The notes under the pieces were generated by a model, which was given only the letters and a program-made list of their open reading frames with translations, made no database searches and was not told the DNA's origin. Shown here piece by piece: positions 16,287-23,746 of a DNA stretch of 64,000 nt. How positions within the stretch are numbered: position 1 is the first letter of the stretch; the number at the start of each line of letters is the position of its first letter. This stretch comes from Thalassovita sp. (GTDB taxonomy: Bacteria; Pseudomonadota; Alphaproteobacteria; Rhodobacterales; Rhodobacteraceae). A program made the position numbers and the translations under genes. The DNA is taken from positions 4,305,001-4,369,000 of the forward strand of contig NZ_OY829290.1 in NCBI RefSeq assembly GCF_963691685.1, read 5' to 3'.

Positions 16287-16307
16287 AGACAAGTTGAATC
16301 CACGAAA

Positions 16308-16508
16308 ATGAAACACATCGCTAAACACCGGAGCCTGTCCGGTGACGAAAACGTATGGAAAGCCGTTATCAAACGCGGCAACAAGTACCAGGGGCGCTTG
16401 ATGACAAATCGGGGGCCCCGACTAACTAAGCGCGTTGATACGCCAGAAGAAGCCGTTGAAGAGCTCCATGCTCTCCGGATCTACCTTCGGCTTGGAGGCT
16501 ACCTCTAG
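16308..16508 (+). CDS. Small basic protein, weakly AP2-domain-like
   Basis: This is a 66-residue protein if started at the ATG at 16308, 22 bp past the T-run of the structured element; the frame is open further upstream but runs through that structure. The pattern VWKAVIKRGNKYQGRL, a TPEEAVEELHALRIYL helix and a final GGY resemble AP2-like DNA-binding domains (three strands then a helix) found beside integrases and homing nucleases. The likeness is weak, no ribosome site is obvious, and a DNA-binding role is only a suggestion. Confidence 0.4.
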   Translation: MKHIAKHRSLSGDENVWKAVIKRGNKYQGRLMTNRGPRLTKRVDTPEEAVEELHALRIYLRLGGYL

Positions 16509-16842
16509 GGTCAAGAGGATGGCTTACGCGTTCTGTTGGCTGACCACCATTTGCGGCGAGAGCAGGGGAGGTAAACCTTGGGCAGCGAGTCCCGTCGGCG
16601 GCCCTCATATGCCCCCCCCTGCTCAAGTGCGGTGTGAACTCTTGGACTGACAGAGGAAAGAGATAGAATCGGTTTAGGTCCGGCATCGAGCAGCAACCAA
16701 CTCGACGTACCGCTGCGCATGGGCCTCATGTGGAGAACATTGAGTGCTCAGAAACTATCCGTATATTTTCCGTAGAGTTTGAACCAAAGGCCAAGCCACC
16801 GGACGTTGGTCCGGCGTAAGCACTTGATCTTAGGGAGGAAAG
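16509..16842. other. Non-coding right end of the element
   Basis: No convincing gene is visible in these 334 bases: the short open frames here have no ribosome site or recognisable product. The only structure seen is the 26-bp repeat at 16755-16780 and the start of the right att repeat at 16835. Confidence 0.6.
16755..16780 (+). repeat. Right copy of 26-bp repeat, candidate integrase arm-type site
   Basis: It matches 11545-11570 at 24 of 26 bases, in the same orientation, and again contains two TCCGTA units. It lies 54 bp inside the right att core, whereas the left copy is 123 bp inside the left core. Placement of related sites inside both ends fits the P and P' arms of a lambda-type attachment system. 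Confidence 0.6.
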
Positions 16843-16894
16843 TGGTGAGCCGTGAAGGATTCGAACCTTCGACCCACTGATTAAAAGTCAGTTG
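16835..16894. repeat. Right attachment site (60-bp direct repeat)
   Basis: This copy is identical to 11362-11421. It overlaps the 3' 52 bases of the intact tRNA-Lys gene (16843-16918), so integration leaves the tRNA functional. The match ends at 16894, in the anticodon arm. Confidence 0.92.
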
Positions 16895-16918
16895 CTCTAC
16901 CAACTGAGCTAACGGCCC
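16843..16918 (-). tRNA. tRNA-Lys (anticodon UUU)
   Basis: The 76-base minus-strand gene folds into a full cloverleaf: acceptor GGGCCGT pairs with ACGGCTC (one G-T pair), the D-arm is GCTCAGTTGGTAGAGC, the anticodon loop CTTTTAA gives UUU, and the T-arm is GAAGGTTCGAATCCTTC. CCA is encoded. It is the integration target of the element to its left. Confidence 0.97.
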
Positions 16919-17166
16919 ACTCTCTCGTGTGGGGCGCTTCTAGATAGACTGGGGCGGGGGGTCAAGCGGATTCGGGAATTTTTTGGCAAGAAATTTGAAT
17001 CTTTTTTCGCGGCTGATTTTCGCCCCCTATTCTGCATCGTGTTTGCCCGCCCGGCAGGACATTTGTGGCGGCGAAACCTGGGTTGCATCTGCCTCATGGG
17101 GGCTATGCAGGGCTGTAATCCGCGCCATATCTGGATTGATTGGGGAATCACGCGTATAGGGACGCG

Positions 17167-18003
17167 ATGGAACAGAACCGCCAAACCGCTTTGCCCTTCA
17201 TGAAAATGCATGGGCTGGGAAACGACTTTGTGGTCGTGGATGCCCGCACGCGTGTCGTGCCGCTGCCTGCGGCGCTGGTGATCGCAATCGCGGAGCGGCA
17301 CAAAGGTGTGGGCTACGATCAGCTGGCGGTGATTGAAGCAAGCGACAACGCCGATGCGCATCTGGTGTTTTACAATGCCGATGGCTCGACCTCAGCGGCC
17401 TGTGGCAACGCCACCCGCTGCATTGCGCGCCATCTGATGGATGAGACCGGCAAAACTGATCTGCATCTGACCACGGATCGCGGTGACCTTTACGCCCGTG
17501 ACGCCGGCGATGGGCTGACCTCGGTCAATATGGGCCAGCCACAGCTGAGCTGGGATGAGGTGCCGCTGGCACAGGCGATGGACACGCTGGAGCTGCCGAT
17601 TGAGGGCGCCCCAACAGCGACCGGCATGGGCAATCCGCATTGCACCTTCTTTGTGGAGGATGCCGAAGCGGTGGATCTGGAGGCGCGCGGCGCTGCAACA
17701 GAACATCACCCGCTTTACCCTGAGCGCACCAATGTGCAGTTCGCCAGTGTTATCGGCAAGGATCATCTGCGGATGCGGGTCTGGGAACGCGGTGTTGGGG
17801 TGACTTTGGCCTCTGGCTCCTCCTCCTGCGCGACGGCCGTGGCGGCGGCCCGGCGTGGCCTGACAGGGCGCAAGGTGCAGATCGAACTGGACGGCGGCAC
17901 CATCTGGATTGACTGGCGCGACGATGGCGTCTGGATGACCGGTGCCACCATGCATGTCTTTACCGCCGCGCTGACCCCCCAGTTTCTGGAGTCCGCGTCA
18001 TGA
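17167..18003 (+). CDS. dapF: Diaminopimelate epimerase
   Basis: This 278-residue enzyme interconverts LL- and meso-diaminopimelate in lysine and peptidoglycan synthesis. It uses two cysteines, both visible: Cys79 in SAACGNATRC and Cys221 in ASGSSSCATA. MKMHGLGNDF at 12-21 and GMGNPH in the middle are family signatures. The ATG at 17167 follows AGGGACG; the in-frame TTG at 17140 is less likely. It overlaps mtaB by 4 bp. The stretch 16919-17166 between tRNA-Lys and dapF shows no gene. Confidence 0.96.
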   Translation: MEQNRQTALPFMKMHGLGNDFVVVDARTRVVPLPAALVIAIAERHKGVGYDQLAVIEASDNADAHLVFYNADGSTSAACGNATRCIARHLMDETGKTDLHLTTDRGDLYARDAGDGLTSVNMGQPQLSWDEVPLAQAMDTLELPIEGAPTATGMGNPHCTFFVEDAEAVDLEARGAATEHHPLYPERTNVQFASVIGKDHLRMRVWERGVGVTLASGSSSCATAVAAARRGLTGRKVQIELDGGTIWIDWRDDGVWMTGATMHVFTAALTPQFLESAS

Positions 18004-19259
18004 CGAAACCGCCGGTCTTCGCCACCCTTGGCTGCCGTCTCAACGCCTATGAGACCGAAGCGATGAAGGACCTCGCCGCACAGGCGGGTGTCGAAGGGGC
18101 CGTTGTGGTGAACACCTGCGCGGTCACGGCCGAGGCAGTGCGCAAATCCCGCCAGGAAATCCGCAAGCTGCGCAAAGAAAACCCCAACGCGCGGGTGATT
18201 GTGACCGGCTGTGCGGCGCAGACCGAGCCTGAGACCTTTGCCAATATGGATGAGGTCGATCTGGTCATCGGCAACACCGAAAAAATGCAGCCCGCCACCT
18301 GGCAGAACATGGGCCCCAATTTCATCGGCGACACCGAGAAGGTGAAGGTGGATGACATCATGTCTGTCACCGAAACCGCCGGGCATTTGATTGACGGGTT
18401 TGGCACCCGGTCGCGCGCCTATGTGCAGGTGCAAAACGGCTGCGATCACCGCTGTACCTTCTGCATCATCCCCTATGGCCGCGGCAATTCCCGGTCCGTG
18501 CCGGCCGGCGTGGTGGTCGATCAGATCAAACGTCTGGTGGATAAGGGCTACAATGAGGTGGTACTGACCGGGGTCGATCTGACTTCCTGGGGCGCTGATC
18601 AACCGATGCAGCCGAAACTGGGTGATCTGGTGATGCGGATCCTTAAACTGGTGCCGGATCTGCCGCGCCTGCGGATCAGTTCGATCGATTCGATTGAGGT
18701 GGATGAAAACCTGATGCGCGCCATCGCGACAGAACCGCGCCTGATGCCGCATCTGCACCTGTCCTTGCAGCACGGCGACGACCTGATCCTCAAGCGGATG
18801 AAACGCCGCCACCTGCGCGATGATGCCATTCGCTTTGCCGAAGAGGCCCGCAAACTGCGCCCGGATATGACCTTTGGCGCGGATATCATCGCGGGCTTCC
18901 CAACCGAGTCAGAGGCGCATTTTGAAAACTCGCTGAAACTGGTTGAGGAATGTGACCTGACTTGGCTGCACGTCTTCCCCTATTCCAAACGCGAAGGCAC
19001 CCCAGCGGCCAAGATCCCGACCCAGGTGAACGGAAATATCATCAAAGAACGGGCCGCACGTCTGCGCGCGCTTGGTGAACAGCAGGTGCAGCGTCACCTT
19101 AAGGCGCAGCTGGGCCAGACCCATCAGGTGTTGATGGAAAACCCGCATATGGGCCGCACCGCACAGTTCACAGAGGTGCATTTTGATACACCTCAGGTGG
19201 AAGGCGCCATCGTGCCTGCGATGATCAAAGGCGTTCAGGGGCACCAGCTGACGGTCTGA
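18000..19259 (+). CDS. mtaB: tRNA t6A37 methylthiotransferase MtaB
   Basis: This 419-residue radical-SAM enzyme converts t6A37 to ms2t6A37 in tRNAs reading ANN codons. The N-terminal UPF0004 domain shows TLGCRLNAYE and NTCAVTAEA, and GCAAQTEP supplies the third cluster cysteine. The radical-SAM motif CDHRCTFCIIPYGRG lies near residue 148. A TRAM-like domain ends the protein. GCRLN and the absence of MiaB-type sequence favour MtaB. Its ATG overlaps the dapF stop (ATGA) and its 3' end overlaps the convergent DMT gene by 35 bp. Confidence 0.93.
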   Translation: MTKPPVFATLGCRLNAYETEAMKDLAAQAGVEGAVVVNTCAVTAEAVRKSRQEIRKLRKENPNARVIVTGCAAQTEPETFANMDEVDLVIGNTEKMQPATWQNMGPNFIGDTEKVKVDDIMSVTETAGHLIDGFGTRSRAYVQVQNGCDHRCTFCIIPYGRGNSRSVPAGVVVDQIKRLVDKGYNEVVLTGVDLTSWGADQPMQPKLGDLVMRILKLVPDLPRLRISSIDSIEVDENLMRAIATEPRLMPHLHLSLQHGDDLILKRMKRRHLRDDAIRFAEEARKLRPDMTFGADIIAGFPTESEAHFENSLKLVEECDLTWLHVFPYSKREGTPAAKIPTQVNGNIIKERAARLRALGEQQVQRHLKAQLGQTHQVLMENPHMGRTAQFTEVHFDTPQVEGAIVPAMIKGVQGHQLTV

Positions 19260-20109
19260 GGTCCGCCCAGACCGTGATCATCGCGGCCAGCAGGATCACC
19301 GCAACGCCGGTGCCACTCCAGACATCCGGCCATACACCAAACAACAGGGCATCAAAGCCAAGGGCCCAGATCATCCCGGTGTATTCAAATGGCGCAAGCG
19401 TCGAAATCGGCGCCCGCGCCACGGCCTCGACCCCGGCGATATGCGCGGCACCGCCCAATAGCCCTGCCAGAATCAGCAACACAAGGGTGGCACCGTCGAC
19501 AGGGGCCCAACCCCAAATCGCACTAAGCGCCCCCAACGCGCTACAGGTCACCGCAAAGTAAAAGGCGATGGCTGCTGGGGTTTCTTCGGCCACCATGCCT
19601 TTCACATGGACCCTGACAAACCCCATCGTCGCTGCATACCCCAGCCCCGCCGCGATGCCGATCAGTTCAACCCGGCTGCCAGTGGGGCTTTGCAAGCTCG
19701 ACAGCAACATCAAGACCACGCCCACGAACCCCAACAGGCAGGCCAGAACAACCCCGCGTGCCATCCGTTCGCCCAGCATGAAACTGGCCAGTGGCAGGGT
19801 GATCAAAGGCGTCAAATAGGCCAAAGCCGAGGCATTGGCGACGGGCAGATAGGCCAGAGAAACAAAGGAAAACACCATCGATAGGCAACCAAAGACAGAG
19901 CGCAGGACATGCCCTTTGGGGTTTTGCGTTTTCAATCCGTCGCGCAGCTGTCCGCGGAACCACAGGTAGGCTGCGATGGGGATCAGGGCGACGGCGCTGC
20001 GCCAGAATACTATCTGTCCCACAGGCAGGGCCTGAGCAAGGCCATGGATGGTTGCGGACATTGCAGTGATCAGCGCCACCGCTGTGAGGCGAAGAAATAT
20101 TCCGGACAT
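19225..20109 (-). CDS. EamA/DMT family transporter
   Basis: This 294-residue protein has ten hydrophobic segments arranged as two EamA repeats: the first runs to LGERMARGVVLACLLGFVGVVLM and the second ends GVAVILLAAMITVWADLR. These are inner-membrane exporters of metabolites or amino acids; the substrate cannot be told. The 3' end overlaps mtaB by 35 bp tail-to-tail. Confidence 0.88.
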   Translation of the reverse strand: MSGIFLRLTAVALITAMSATIHGLAQALPVGQIVFWRSAVALIPIAAYLWFRGQLRDGLKTQNPKGHVLRSVFGCLSMVFSFVSLAYLPVANASALAYLTPLITLPLASFMLGERMARGVVLACLLGFVGVVLMLLSSLQSPTGSRVELIGIAAGLGYAATMGFVRVHVKGMVAEETPAAIAFYFAVTCSALGALSAIWGWAPVDGATLVLLILAGLLGGAAHIAGVEAVARAPISTLAPFEYTGMIWALGFDALLFGVWPDVWSGTGVAVILLAAMITVWADLRPSAGAPERL

Positions 20110-20190
20110 GAAAAGGATCTGACCTTGAGAATATGGGTCACCTTACGCGGGCAATGTTGCAATTCAAGTTGCGATCTCCGATGAAAAGGC

Positions 20191-20829
20191 ATGACACCCA
20201 TCCTCTATTCCTTTCGCCGCTGTCCCTATGCCATGCGCGCCCGCCTGGGCGTTGCCGCCGCAGGGATTGAGGTGGAGCTGCGCGAAATTCTGCTGCGCGA
20301 CAAGGCGCCGGAGTTTCTGGCCGCCAGCCCGTCGGCCACGGTGCCCTGTCTGGTTGCCGGGGACCGGGTGATTGATGAAAGCCTCGACATCATGATCTGG
20401 GCGCTGGAACAGCATGACCCTGAGGGCTGGCTGGATATGCCCGACGCCGGCCATGCGCTGATCGCAACGGCGGACGGACCGTTCAAACAGGCGTTGGACC
20501 GCGCAAAATACGCCACCCGCTACCCGGATGCGGACCCAGAGGCGGAGCGCGCCAAGGCACATGCATTTCTGCATCAGCTGAACGATCAGATTGGCGCAAA
20601 GCCTTTCCTTTTTGGGGATCATCCGACGCTGGCCGATATGGCGATCCTGCCGTTTGCGCGCCAGTTTGCCTTCATTGATAAGGCCAGATTTGATGCCGAA
20701 GACTGGCCAAACCTGTCCCGTTGGCTGGCGGATTTCCTGCAATCCCAACGCTTTACCTCAATCATGCCAAAGCTTGCGACGTGGCAGGCAGGGGATACCC
20801 CAATCACCTTTCCGTTTCACCCGGCTTGA
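20191..20829 (+). CDS. Glutathione S-transferase family protein (glutaredoxin-like N terminus)
   Basis: This is a 212-residue soluble protein with an N-terminal thioredoxin fold (LYSFRRCPYAMRARLGVAAA) in which Cys11 starts a CPYA motif, as in glutaredoxin 2-like GSTs. SATVPCLV carries the cis-proline, and the helical C-terminal domain includes HPTLADMAILPFARQF. A thiol-transferase or detoxification role is likely, but the substrate is not known. It is divergent from the DMT transporter. Confidence 0.86.
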   Translation: MTPILYSFRRCPYAMRARLGVAAAGIEVELREILLRDKAPEFLAASPSATVPCLVAGDRVIDESLDIMIWALEQHDPEGWLDMPDAGHALIATADGPFKQALDRAKYATRYPDADPEAERAKAHAFLHQLNDQIGAKPFLFGDHPTLADMAILPFARQFAFIDKARFDAEDWPNLSRWLADFLQSQRFTSIMPKLATWQAGDTPITFPFHPA

Positions 20830-20886
20830 TTCGTTACCGCAAACGCGAGACGGATGGCGCAACCCCTTGCCAGCCGGAGGCCCGCC

Positions 20887-21510
20887 ATGCATCCCAATCC
20901 GATTTTTCACAAGGCTGAGGCTCAGCAGAACCTGAGTTTCGCAGCGGATCAGGGGTTTGGCATGCTGGCCGTGAACGGGCCGGACGGCCTGCCATTGCTG
21001 TCACACATCCCATTTGTGATTGAAGGCGACAGGGTGCTGTTTCACCTCGTGCGGTCAAACCCGATTGCGCGGCTGCTGAAATCAGGCGCCAAGGCACGCC
21101 TGGCCGTGCGCGGACCGCATGGCTACATCTCACCGGATTGGTACGGCATCCAAGATCAGGTGCCCACGTGGAACTATGTGGCCGTCCAGCTGGACGGCCC
21201 TGCCCAGCTGCTGCCGCAGGGCGAGATTGGGGAGGTGCTGGAAAAGCTGTCAAACCGGTTTGAGGCAGACCTTGCCCCGAAACCAATCTGGAAAATGGCC
21301 AAAATGGATCCCGACGCCCTGCACCGGATGATGCGCATGATCGTACCCGCTGCGCTGCAGATTGAGGCGATCGATGGCACCTGGAAACTGTCCCAGAACA
21401 AGGAAAACACGGCGCGTCTGGCCGCCGCGGACGGGGTGCAGGCCGCAGCGCTGGATCCATCGGCCCAGGCCTTGGCTGCCTTGATGCGCGATCTGCCGGT
21501 GCCGGACTGA
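20887..21510 (+). CDS. PaiB-like FMN-binding protein
   Basis: This 207-residue protein is of the PaiB family (split-barrel flavin-binding fold). Family pattern: MHPNPIFHK at the start, PLLSHIPFVIE, HLVRSNP, PHGYISPDWYG and VPTWNYVAVQ, then a C-terminal FMN-binding-like part ending WKLSQNKENTAR. The ATG at 20887 has GGAGG upstream, so the in-frame start at 20854 is rejected. PaiB of Bacillus was described as a negative regulator of sporulation and protease genes; in proteobacteria the role is unknown. Confidence 0.88.
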   Translation: MHPNPIFHKAEAQQNLSFAADQGFGMLAVNGPDGLPLLSHIPFVIEGDRVLFHLVRSNPIARLLKSGAKARLAVRGPHGYISPDWYGIQDQVPTWNYVAVQLDGPAQLLPQGEIGEVLEKLSNRFEADLAPKPIWKMAKMDPDALHRMMRMIVPAALQIEAIDGTWKLSQNKENTARLAAADGVQAAALDPSAQALAALMRDLPVPD

Positions 21511-21604
21511 CCCGCCCCGAACCGGCCCGAACCGATCCTGCGCCAGATCATAGACAGACGGCCTGCAGCTGCTAGGCTGCGCCCCAACGTGAGGAGAACA
21601 CCAA

Positions 21605-22210
21605 ATGAAACTTGTCTACGCATCCGCCTCGCCTTTTGTGCGCAAAGTCCGGGTGGTTCTGGCTGAAACCGGTCAGGCCGATGATGTTGAGCTGCTGAAC
21701 GTGGCCACCACCCCGGTTTCAACCCCGGAAGAGGTCAGCGCCGCCAACCCGGCGGGCAAAATTCCGGCATTGATTCGTAGCGACGGCCCGGCGATCTACG
21801 ACAGCCGGGTGATCTGCCAGTATCTGAACGACCGCGCCGGTGGCGGCCTTTACCCGGACAGCAGCCGCTGGGAGGTGATGACGCTGGAAGCCACAGCCGA
21901 TGCGATCTTGGATGCAGCGGTGCTGATGGTCTACGAACACCGCATTCGCCCACCTCAGTTTGTTTACCCAGAATGGGAAGAGGCGCAGTGGGCCAAGGTC
22001 GCGCGCGCCGTTCAGGCGGTGAATGACCGCTGGATGGCGCATCTGGCCGGCCCGTTGAACATGGGGCACATCGCGGTGGCCTGCGCCCTTGGCTACCTTG
22101 ATTTCCGCCACTCCGGCCGGAACTGGCGCAAGGGCTGTGATGCTTTGGATGACTGGTACGCCGTCTTCTCAGAACGCGACAGCATGAAAGACACCATTCC
22201 TGAGGGCTAA
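21605..22210 (+). CDS. Glutathione S-transferase
   Basis: This 201-residue GST has an N-terminal thioredoxin-fold domain (MKLVYASASPFVRKVRVVLAETG, ANPAGKIPALI with the cis-proline, YDSRVICQYLN for glutathione gamma-glutamyl binding) and an all-helical C-terminal domain. The serine in SPF is the probable glutathione-activating residue. A GAGGAGA ribosome site precedes the ATG. It is ended by the palindromic terminator at 22234-22255. Confidence 0.88.
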   Translation: MKLVYASASPFVRKVRVVLAETGQADDVELLNVATTPVSTPEEVSAANPAGKIPALIRSDGPAIYDSRVICQYLNDRAGGGLYPDSSRWEVMTLEATADAILDAAVLMVYEHRIRPPQFVYPEWEEAQWAKVARAVQAVNDRWMAHLAGPLNMGHIAVACALGYLDFRHSGRNWRKGCDALDDWYAVFSERDSMKDTIPEG

Positions 22211-22233
22211 GACCTCAGATCAGCAGACACGAA

Positions 22234-22255
22234 AAAGGGCCCCGCGGGGCCCTTT
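22234..22255. terminator. Bidirectional terminator between the GST gene and the outer-membrane protein gene
   Basis: A palindrome of ten-base arms (AAAGGGCCCC with GGGGCCCTTT) separated by two bases sits between two convergent genes, with A and T runs on either side. Confidence 0.85.
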
Positions 22256-22278
22256 GATTTTGTCAGCGCTGCGGCTGA

Positions 22279-22944
22279 TCAGAAGCTGTAGCTGATGCCA
22301 AAGTTCACCGCGTTGGTGATGATTCGGGTCGACAGATCGCCGCCACCTTCCAAATCTGCATCGTTTTGCGACCAGGTGAACTGATACTCGCTGAACAGGT
22401 TCCAATTGTCGTTCAGCGCGTAGGAGGCACCGGCGGTCAGACGGGCGGCGGGGCCGGTCTGCTGATACTCATAGGTGCGGCCGCCATCGGCGGGATCGGC
22501 CGGGGTCACATCAACATGCGGCAGGGCAATACCGACACCTGCGCTGACATAGGGGGTGAACTGGTTCCACTTGCCCGGCCAGCGTTTGGCGTAGTTCACG
22601 GTGATGATGTTCAGGCCATCGGTGAACTCCAGCCGGTCAAACAGGGCGGAATCATCTGCGCCGTAAACCTTGGCGTGGGTCCATTCCAGCGCAAAGCCGC
22701 TGTTGTTTTCACGCCAGTAGGTGGCGCGCAGACCGTAATAGGGCGGTGCAGCGAAGGGTTTGCCTTCCCAGCCGATCAGTTCGCTGTAATCCCCGGTGTT
22801 GGGCAGGGTGCCTTCGATCCGGCTGTGCGGCGACGTCTGGTAGCCGCCGTAGATGCCCAGCTCAATTTCAGCCAGGGCAGTTGTTGCAGCAGATGTGGCA
22901 ATCAGCGCGGCCACAGCAGTGGTGGTAAGAAATTTGGCGGACAT
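22279..22944 (-). CDS. Outer-membrane beta-barrel protein (lipid A oxidase-like family)
   Basis: This is a 221-residue protein if started at the ATG at 22944 (MSAKFLTTT); the open frame extends 28 codons further without a better site. A signal peptide ends near ATTALA. The mature sequence alternates polar and aromatic residues in strands (IELGIYGGYQTSPHSRIEG, YYGLRATYWREN, GFALEWTHAKVY) and ends with the terminal aromatic VNFGISYSF, typical of an OmpA-type eight-stranded barrel. The pattern resembles proteins annotated as lipid A oxidase-like in Rhodobacteraceae; enzymatic activity is not shown by sequence. Confidence 0.8.
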   Translation of the reverse strand: MSAKFLTTTAVAALIATSAATTALAEIELGIYGGYQTSPHSRIEGTLPNTGDYSELIGWEGKPFAAPPYYGLRATYWRENNSGFALEWTHAKVYGADDSALFDRLEFTDGLNIITVNYAKRWPGKWNQFTPYVSAGVGIALPHVDVTPADPADGGRTYEYQQTGPAARLTAGASYALNDNWNLFSEYQFTWSQNDADLEGGGDLSTRIITNAVNFGISYSF

Positions 22945-23172
22945 GGGAGAATCATCCATTCGACATGTGTAAAGCTGGCGTGAAGATACGGCGCGAACGG
23001 TGCCCTCACAACCGCGACACATAGGCACCTGTGACCATTGTGCAACCCCTGCGCCGCAATGTCTTCTGGACGGACACGGATTCGCCCGCTAAATACCGGC
23101 TCGGAAAGGCTGCGTCATGCGCGGCCCAAAACCGTATAGGCCTGTCATGGGCTGTAAAATGGAGAGAACCTC

Positions 23173-23736
23173 GTGTCCCACGCAGAAGATCACGAAGGCA
23201 CCCGCAGGGACTTCCTGTACTACGCCACCGCAGGTGCCGGTGCCGTAGCCACAGGTGCCGCAGTCTGGCCGCTGGTCAATCAGATGAACCCCGCCGCGGA
23301 CGTCCGCGCGCTGGCGTCGATTCGCGTCGATATTTCGGGCATCGAGCCGGGCACCCAGCTGACCGTGAAATGGTTGGGCAAACCGGTTTTCATTCGCCGC
23401 CGTACCGCCGAAGAAATCGAAGCCGGCCGTGCCGTTTCGGTGGATGAGCTGACCATCGACAAAGGCGCCCAAAACGCCAACAAACCCGATGCTGACGCCG
23501 CCGACGAAAACCGTTCGCTGGATGAAGCCGGCGAATGGCTGGTGATGATTGGTGTTTGTACTCACCTCGGCTGTGTTCCGATCGGTGACGGCGCTGGTGA
23601 CTTTGGCGGTTGGTTCTGCCCCTGCCACGGTTCGCACTATGACACCGCCGGCCGTATCCGTAAGGGTCCTGCGCCGCGGAACATGGACGTCCCCATCGCC
23701 GTCTTCGAAGACGAAGCCACAATTAAGCTAGGTTAA
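23173..23736 (+). CDS. petA: Ubiquinol-cytochrome c reductase, Rieske iron-sulfur subunit
   Basis: This 187-residue subunit starts with GTG behind GGAGAG. A twin-arginine-like RRDFLYYATAGAG precedes the single N-terminal TM anchor. The 2Fe-2S cluster ligands are Cys129/His131 (CTHLGC) and Cys149/His152 (CPCHGSH), with the Cys134-Cys151 disulfide, as in Rhodobacter. It passes electrons from ubiquinol to cytochrome c1 on the periplasmic side. It is first in petABC, with 10 bp to petB. Confidence 0.97.
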   Translation: MSHAEDHEGTRRDFLYYATAGAGAVATGAAVWPLVNQMNPAADVRALASIRVDISGIEPGTQLTVKWLGKPVFIRRRTAEEIEAGRAVSVDELTIDKGAQNANKPDADAADENRSLDEAGEWLVMIGVCTHLGCVPIGDGAGDFGGWFCPCHGSHYDTAGRIRKGPAPRNMDVPIAVFEDEATIKLG

Positions 23737-23746
23737 GGAGCGTAGT

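Larger units (their letters stand above)
11362..16894. mobile_element. tRNA-Lys-integrated element, candidate minimal phage satellite
   Basis: A perfect 60-bp direct repeat bounds the element (11362-11421 and 16835-16894); the right copy is the 3' part of an intact tRNA-Lys. Between them lie a tyrosine integrase, a spanin-like remnant, a secreted four-cysteine protein, a DUF6161 membrane protein, an AlpA-like HTH protein, a terminase small subunit and a 66-residue protein. Near-identical 26-bp repeats inside each end look like integrase arm sites. There is no capsid, portal, tail, large terminase or primase gene, so this is neither a prophage nor a classical conjugative element. The DUF6161 region and much of the non-coding DNA are visibly more AT-rich than the flanks. 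A TerS-bearing element with int and an AlpA-type regulator resembles phage-inducible chromosomal islands; that reading is inference. Confidence 0.85.

Noticed and set aside
16511..16729. 72-codon minus-strand frame at the right end of the element
   Set aside because: No ribosome site, no recognisable pattern and low-complexity basic/serine composition.
11362..16894. Complete prophage
   Set aside because: Only a small terminase, an integrase and a lysis-gene remnant are phage-like; no large terminase, portal, capsid or tail genes are present.
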